18,416 nucleotides of DNA from JBEVEP01 sp040512755 (GTDB lineage Bacteria > Pseudomonadota > Alphaproteobacteria > Rhizobiales > Rhizobiaceae): NCBI GenBank assembly GCA_040512755.1, contig JBEVEP010000330.1, positions 1-18,416 of the forward strand, read 5' to 3'. Position 1 is the stretch's first letter, and each line of letters opens with the position of its first letter. This document shows, one piece after another, positions 13,965 through 18,416 of this stretch. Made by a program: the position numbers and the translations under genes. A model generated the notes under the pieces. It was given only the letters and a program-made list of their open reading frames with translations. It made no database searches and was not told where the DNA came from.

Positions 13965-16862
13965 ATGAACGCCATGTTTGATATCAAAACGCTCATCGAG
14001 GAAGTCGACTACGGCACGCCGGCGTCGACATCGGAGAAAACCGTGACGCTCAACATCGACGGGCGCGACGTCACTGTTCCGGAAGGCACCTCCGTGATGC
14101 GGGCCGCGATGGATATGGGCGTCGAGATTCCAAAGCTCTGCGCGACCGACATGCTCGATTCGTTCGGCTCCTGCCGGGTTTGCCTGGTCGAAATCGAGGG
14201 GCGCGCTGGTACGCCAGCTTCCTGTACGACGCCCGTCGCTGAAGGCATGGTGGTGAAGACACAGACGGACAGGTTGAACAACATTCGCCGTGGTGTGATG
14301 GAACTTTACGTTTCCGACCACCCGCTCGGCTGGAATGAGGACGCTGGCCTGCCCGGCGGAGAGATTCGGAAAATCGCGGAGGCGGTCGGGCTCAGCGAGA
14401 TCCGCTACGGGCTCGAGGGCCGCAACCATGTCGTGCCGGCCAACGGCGTCGAGAATGCCGACTATCTGCCCAAGGACGAGTCGAACCCGTATTTCACCTA
14501 TGACGCGTCGCAATGCATCGTCTGCTCGCGCTGCGTCCGCGCCTGCGATGAGGTGCAGGGCACGTTCGCGCTGACGGTCACCGGCCGCGGCTTCGAGTCC
14601 CGCATCACCGCGGGAATGTCTGAAAACTTCATCGATTCCGAATGCGTCTCCTGCGGCGCCTGCGTGCAGGCCTGCCCAACCGATGCGCTGCGCGAAAAAT
14701 CGGTGCTGCAGATTGGCCGGGCCGAGCACTCCGTGGTCACCACCTGCGCCTATTGCGGCGTCGGCTGCTCATTCAAGGCCGAGATGCGGGGCGATGAGCT
14801 CATCCGCATGGTGCCCTACAAGGACGGCAAGGCCAATCGCGGCCATTCCTGCGTCAAGGGCCGCTTCGCCTATGGCTACTCGACCCACAAGGACCGCATC
14901 CTCAATCCGATGATCCGCGAGAAGATCAGCGATCCCTGGCGAGAAGTGACATGGGAGGAGGCGTTCGCGCACGTGGCGAAGGAATTCCGCCGCATCCAGT
15001 ATCAGTACGGCCGCGGCTCGATCGGCGGCATCACCTCGTCGAGATGCACCAACGAAGAGACCTATCTTGTCCAGAAGCTCGTGCGCCAGGGCTTCGGCAA
15101 CAACAATGTCGATACCTGTGCGCGCGTCTGCCATTCGCCGACGGGCTACGGGCTGAAGGCGACTTTCGGCACGTCGGCGGGCACGCAGGACTTCGATTCG
15201 GTGGACTATTCCGATGTCGTAATGATCATCGGCGCGAACCCGACCGATGGCCATCCGGTCTTCGCCTCCCGGCTGAAGAAGCGGCTGAGGAAGGGCGCGA
15301 AGCTCATCGTCGTCGATCCGCGCCGCACCGACATCGTGCGGTCGGCGCACGTCCAGGCAGAATTCCATCTGCCGCTGAAACCAGGCACCAATGTCGCGGT
15401 GATCACCTCTCTCGCGCATGTCATCGTGACAGAAGGGCTCTACGACGAGAAATTCATCCGCGAGCGCTGCGACTGGTCCGAGTTCGAGGACTATGCCGCT
15501 TTCGCCGCCGAGCCGCAGCACAATCCCGACGTGGTCTCGAAACTCTCCGGCGTTCCCGCGGAACTGATCCGCCAGGCGGCGCGGCTCTATGCAACAGGCG
15601 GCAATGGAGCGATCTATTACGGTCTTGGCGTGACCGAGCACAGCCAGGGTTCGACCACCGTCATGGCGATCGCCAACCTCGCCATGCTCACCGGCAATAT
15701 CGGCCGTCCGGGCGTCGGCGTGAACCCGCTGCGCGGCCAGAACAACGTGCAGGGTTCCTGCGACATGGGTTCGTTCCCGCACGAGCTGCCGGGCTACCGG
15801 CACATCTCGGACGACGCGACCCGCGCCATCTATGAGTCGCTCTGGGGCGTGAAGCTCGACGACGAGCCCGGACTGCGCATCCCGAACATGCTGGACGCAG
15901 CCGTCGACGGGTCGTTCAAGGGCATCTATATCCAGGGCGAAGACATTCTTCAGTCCGACCCGAACACGACCCACGTGTCCAATGGTCTGGCAGCCATGGA
16001 ATGCGTCGTCGTGCATGACCTCTTCCTCAATGAAACCGCCAACTATGCCCATGTCTTCCTGCCGGGCTCGACCTTCCTCGAAAAGGACGGAACCTTCACC
16101 AACGCCGAGCGGCGCATCAACCGCGTCCGCAAGGTGATGGAGCCGAAGAACGGCCTTGCCGACTGGGAGGTGACGCAGCGCCTTGCCCAGGAGATGGGAC
16201 TGCAATGGTCTTACAGCCACCCGTCCGAAATCATGGATGAGATCGCCAAAACCACGCCCAGCTTCGCCGGCGTGACCTTCGACCTTCTCGACCGCGAAGG
16301 CTCGGTCCAATGGCCGTGCAACGAGAAGGCTCCGCTCGGCACGCCAGTCATGCATATCGGCGGCTTCGTGCGCGGCAAGGGCAAGTTCATCCGCACCGAA
16401 TATGTCGCGACCGACGAGAAGACGGGACCGCGCTTCCCGCTGCTTCTGACCACTGGCCGCATCCTGTCCCAGTACAATGTCGGTGCCCAGACAAGACGCA
16501 CGGAAAATGTCGTCTGGCATCAGGAGGACCGGCTGGAAATCCATCCGCACGACGCGGAGCAGCGAGGCATCCGCGACGGCGACTGGGTACGGATACAGAG
16601 CCGCGCCGGCGACACGACGCTCCGTGCCCTGATTACGGAACGCGTCGCGCCTGGCGTCGTCTACACGACCTTCCACCATCCGAGCACGCAGGCCAACGTC
16701 ATCACCACCGACTATTCCGATTGGGCGACCAACTGTCCCGAATACAAGGTGACCGCCGTGCAGGTCGGTCCGTCGAACGGCCCGTCCGACTGGCAGGAAG
16801 AATATGACGCGCTTTCCCGCCGCAGCCGCCGCATCGAGGGCCGGCTGGAGGCTGCCGAATAG
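13965..16862 (+). CDS. fdsA: NAD-dependent formate dehydrogenase alpha subunit (Mo-bis-MGD catalytic subunit)
   Basis: A 965-residue catalytic subunit. The N-terminal [2Fe-2S] ligands are C59, C70, C73 and C87. Two ferredoxin-type sets follow (C184/187/190/194 and C227/230/233/237), then the cofactor-proximal [4Fe-4S] set C261, C264, C268 and C296. The Mo ligand is C389 with the neighbouring H390 (RVCHSPTGYG), and R590 (NPLRGQNN) is the conserved active-site arginine; these correspond to Rhodobacter capsulatus FdsA C386, H387 and R587 with a +3 offset. The ligand is cysteine (TGC), not selenocysteine. Oddity: the usual His-Cys3 cluster motif between the [2Fe-2S] and ferredoxin domains keeps H119 but has W123, D126 and G132 where cysteines are expected. 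AGGAG precedes the ATG. The enzyme is cytoplasmic; no Tat signal is present. Confidence 0.95.
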   Translation: MNAMFDIKTLIEEVDYGTPASTSEKTVTLNIDGRDVTVPEGTSVMRAAMDMGVEIPKLCATDMLDSFGSCRVCLVEIEGRAGTPASCTTPVAEGMVVKTQTDRLNNIRRGVMELYVSDHPLGWNEDAGLPGGEIRKIAEAVGLSEIRYGLEGRNHVVPANGVENADYLPKDESNPYFTYDASQCIVCSRCVRACDEVQGTFALTVTGRGFESRITAGMSENFIDSECVSCGACVQACPTDALREKSVLQIGRAEHSVVTTCAYCGVGCSFKAEMRGDELIRMVPYKDGKANRGHSCVKGRFAYGYSTHKDRILNPMIREKISDPWREVTWEEAFAHVAKEFRRIQYQYGRGSIGGITSSRCTNEETYLVQKLVRQGFGNNNVDTCARVCHSPTGYGLKATFGTSAGTQDFDSVDYSDVVMIIGANPTDGHPVFASRLKKRLRKGAKLIVVDPRRTDIVRSAHVQAEFHLPLKPGTNVAVITSLAHVIVTEGLYDEKFIRERCDWSEFEDYAAFAAEPQHNPDVVSKLSGVPAELIRQAARLYATGGNGAIYYGLGVTEHSQGSTTVMAIANLAMLTGNIGRPGVGVNPLRGQNNVQGSCDMGSFPHELPGYRHISDDATRAIYESLWGVKLDDEPGLRIPNMLDAAVDGSFKGIYIQGEDILQSDPNTTHVSNGLAAMECVVVHDLFLNETANYAHVFLPGSTFLEKDGTFTNAERRINRVRKVMEPKNGLADWEVTQRLAQEMGLQWSYSHPSEIMDEIAKTTPSFAGVTFDLLDREGSVQWPCNEKAPLGTPVMHIGGFVRGKGKFIRTEYVATDEKTGPRFPLLLTTGRILSQYNVGAQTRRTENVVWHQEDRLEIHPHDAEQRGIRDGDWVRIQSRAGDTTLRALITERVAPGVVYTTFHHPSTQANVITTDYSDWATNCPEYKVTAVQVGPSNGPSDWQEEYDALSRRSRRIEGRLEAAE

Positions 16863-16898
16863 GCAAGATCGGCAATGCAATCGCCGCGTTTCTTCGTA

Positions 16899-17053
16899 CC
16901 CCCCTCTGTCCTGCCGGACATCTCCCCCTCAAGGGGGGAGATCAGCTGTCGTTTCGACTTTCGCCAATCTCCGGCGCTGCAGGATAAACGCCCTCATTGC
17001 TGTCGTCCGATCTCCCCCCTTGAGGGGGAGATGTCCGGCAGGACAGAGGGGGG
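16899..17053. repeat. RIME-like palindromic element with perfect 45-bp terminal inverted repeats
   Basis: The arms at 16899-16943 and 17009-17053 are perfect reverse complements over 45 bases. They begin with CCCCCCTCTGTCCTGCCGG, and each arm contains its own small hairpin (ATCTCCCCC ... GGGGGAGAT). The 65-base core contains TTCGCCAATCTCCG. It has no open frame of note and sits between fdsA and fdhD. The character is that of rhizobial intergenic palindromic elements. A second copy begins at 18311. Confidence 0.85.
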
Positions 17054-17107
17054 CAACGTAGAGCGCCGGGCATTTCCGATCGCACGTCAGCCATCTGAAG
17101 GCACGCC

Positions 17108-17932
17108 GTGACCCGCCCGCCTGTCACGCGTATTTCCCGCCTCGCCCGACGGGCGGACGGCACCACGACGGCAAACCGTTCGGTGCCGGAGGAAACGCCG
17201 GTCGCTTTCTCCTACGCCGGCACCACACACGCCGTGATGATGGCGAGCCCGGCCGACTTTGAAGACTTCGCGCTCGGCTTCAGCATCACCGAAGGCATCG
17301 TCTCCGCGCCCGAGGAGATTGAATCGATCGGGGTCGAGGATCTCGGCGCCGGGATCGATATCCAGATCAGGCTCCGGGACACGGCCAACACCCGTTTCGA
17401 AGCGCGGCGGCGGCGGCTAGCCGGTCCGGTCGGCTGCGGCCTGTGCGGGATCGAATCCATCGAGGAGGCAATGCGCTCTGTCGATGACGTTGACGCGTCC
17501 ACGCTTACGCTGAGCGCCGGCGACATCGTGCAATCGGTCAAGCTTCTCTCGAAGGTCCAGCCCCTGCACGCCCAGACCGGAGCGGTTCACGCGGCGGGCT
17601 TCTATGTGCCGGGCAAGGGCATCGTGGACGTTCGCGAGGATGTCGGACGTCACAATGCGCTCGACAAGCTCGCCGGCGCGCTTGCGCGAAGCGGCATCGA
17701 CGGCGCCGGCGGAGCCGTCGTGGTGACCAGCCGCGTCTCGGTCGAGATGGTGCAGAAAACCGCCGCCATCGGCGCGCCCATCATCATCGCCGTATCCGCC
17801 CCGACCGCGCTTGCGATCCGCACGGCGGAAGAGGCCGGCATGACTCTCGTCGCCCTGGTGCGCGGCGATGATTTCGATATCTTCACTCACCCCCATCGCG
17901 TGACTTCGGGAGCCGCCAAACATGTCGCATGA
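17108..17932 (+). CDS. fdhD: Formate dehydrogenase accessory sulfurtransferase FdhD (FdsC)
   Basis: A 274-residue protein of the FdhD family. The sulfur-carrying motif is CGLC at 110-113 (GPVGCGLCGIES). Family segments DFALGFSITEGI (53-64), TGAVHAAGF, EDVGRHNALDKL and VVTSRVSVEMVQK are all present. FdhD passes sulfur from the cysteine desulfurase to the bis-MGD cofactor, making the sulfido ligand that formate dehydrogenase requires. It occupies the fdsC position of the Cupriavidus fdsGBACD order. The start is GTG at 17108 with GAAGG upstream. It is separated from fdsA by the palindromic element and overlaps fdsD by 11 bases. Confidence 0.94.
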   Translation: MTRPPVTRISRLARRADGTTTANRSVPEETPVAFSYAGTTHAVMMASPADFEDFALGFSITEGIVSAPEEIESIGVEDLGAGIDIQIRLRDTANTRFEARRRRLAGPVGCGLCGIESIEEAMRSVDDVDASTLTLSAGDIVQSVKLLSKVQPLHAQTGAVHAAGFYVPGKGIVDVREDVGRHNALDKLAGALARSGIDGAGGAVVVTSRVSVEMVQKTAAIGAPIIIAVSAPTALAIRTAEEAGMTLVALVRGDDFDIFTHPHRVTSGAAKHVA

Positions 17933-18200
17933 CGAACACCATGCCATGAGCACGAAGGAAAAGCTCATCTACATGGCCAACCAGATCGCGGCTTTCTTTG
18001 AAGCCATGCCGCATGACGAAGGAGCCGCCGGCGTGGCCAAGCACATAAACGATTTCTGGGACCCCCTGATGCGGCGGCAGTTCTTCGAGATCGTCGAGGC
18101 CGGCGGCAAGGGACTGTCGCCGCTGGTGCTGGACGCGGCGCCAAAGATCAGGCGGCCCGCCCCGCCCGAACCGCTCCCCGGCGGGAAGGTCGGGGCTTAG
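17922..18200 (+). CDS. fdsD: NAD-dependent formate dehydrogenase delta subunit
   Basis: A 92-residue protein of the FdsD family, with the characteristic LIYMANQIAAFFEAMP (15-30) and VAKHINDFWDPLMRRQFF (38-55). FdsD associates with the FdsGBA enzyme and is needed for stability or assembly of the Mo subunit; it binds no cofactor itself. It overlaps the end of fdhD by 11 bases. A second in-frame ATG at 17946 (MSTKEKL) would remove the His-rich first eight residues and is an equally possible start. It is the last gene of the operon visible here; 110 bases with no clear feature follow before the next repeat. Confidence 0.9.
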   Translation: MSHDEHHAMSTKEKLIYMANQIAAFFEAMPHDEGAAGVAKHINDFWDPLMRRQFFEIVEAGGKGLSPLVLDAAPKIRRPAPPEPLPGGKVGA

Positions 18201-18310
18201 CCTGCGAGGTGCTCCGCGTTGGCGGCAGGCTGAATCAGGGACTTTTGTCGATGCAGTTGGTGGGCAGCTTGGCGTGCTTGCAGGAATGCGAATGTGAGAG
18301 CTCCTTCACA

Positions 18311-18416
18311 CCCCCCTCTGTCCTGCCGGACATCTCCCCCGCAAGGGGGGAGATTGGCTTTCATTCAAGGCTTCGCCAATCTCCGACGTTGCACGATGAA
18401 CGCTGTCGTTGCGGTC
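18311..18416. repeat. Second copy of the palindromic element, truncated by the window end
   Basis: The first 45 bases match the left arm of the 16899-17053 element with two differences (43/45). The later core TTCGCCAATCTCCG... matches about 37 of 45 bases. It has the same orientation. The right arm should lie just outside the window. Confidence 0.8.

Noticed and set aside
14769..16880. A 703-codon open frame antisense to fdsA
   Set aside because: GC-rich codon bias leaves the opposite frame open. The translation is low-complexity, His/Arg/Asp rich and unlike any family, and fdsA is unambiguous.
16899..17053. CRISPR array or insertion sequence
   Set aside because: There is only one inverted pair with a single 65-base core, no regularly spaced direct repeats, no transposase frame and no visible target-site duplication.

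Overview
The window is a GC-rich chromosomal segment that reads like an alphaproteobacterium of the Rhizobiales, most like Mesorhizobium and its relatives in the Phyllobacteriaceae. This rests on the gene families present (FdsGBA formate dehydrogenase, a DUF47-Pit phosphate pair, a MocR regulator, a non-pyrrolysine MttB homologue) and on palindromic intergenic repeats of the RIME-like, rhizobial kind. The assignment is an inference; no rRNA or other taxonomic marker is present.

Left part (1-6116): the aminotransferase half of a MocR regulator is cut by the window edge and is followed by an MttB-superfamily methyltransferase on the same strand. Converging on it is an IlvD/Edd sugar-acid dehydratase closest to xylonate dehydratase. 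After a 311-base non-coding stretch come a small SnoaL/NTF2-like protein (minus) and a divergent CoxG-like SRPBCC protein (plus).

Middle part (6150-10815): all genes are on the minus strand. They are a PaaG-type enoyl-CoA hydratase/isomerase, a cysteine-free Mrp-family ATPase, a Pit phosphate transporter translationally coupled to its DUF47 partner, and a type II toxin-antitoxin pair with a palindromic operator. Intergenic spaces carry a RIME-like fragment, heptamer tandem repeats and AT-core palindromes.

Right part (10930-18416): a complete NAD-dependent molybdenum formate dehydrogenase locus. A LysR regulator is followed, after a strong palindrome, by fdsG-fdsB-fdsA, then fdhD (the fdsC position) and fdsD. 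FdsB and FdsG form the NADH-reducing diaphorase part, FdsA holds the Mo-bis-MGD site, FdhD supplies sulfur to the cofactor, and FdsD is the small delta subunit. A 155-bp repeat with perfect 45-bp inverted arms lies between fdsA and fdhD, and a second copy in the same orientation begins after fdsD and runs off the window.

The most notable observation is that FdsA lacks the three cysteines of the usual His-Cys3 [4Fe-4S] motif although everything around it aligns without a gap. No wholly new multi-gene system was identified. Two stretches look empty: 10093-10292, upstream of the DUF47 gene, and 18201-18310, after fdsD.
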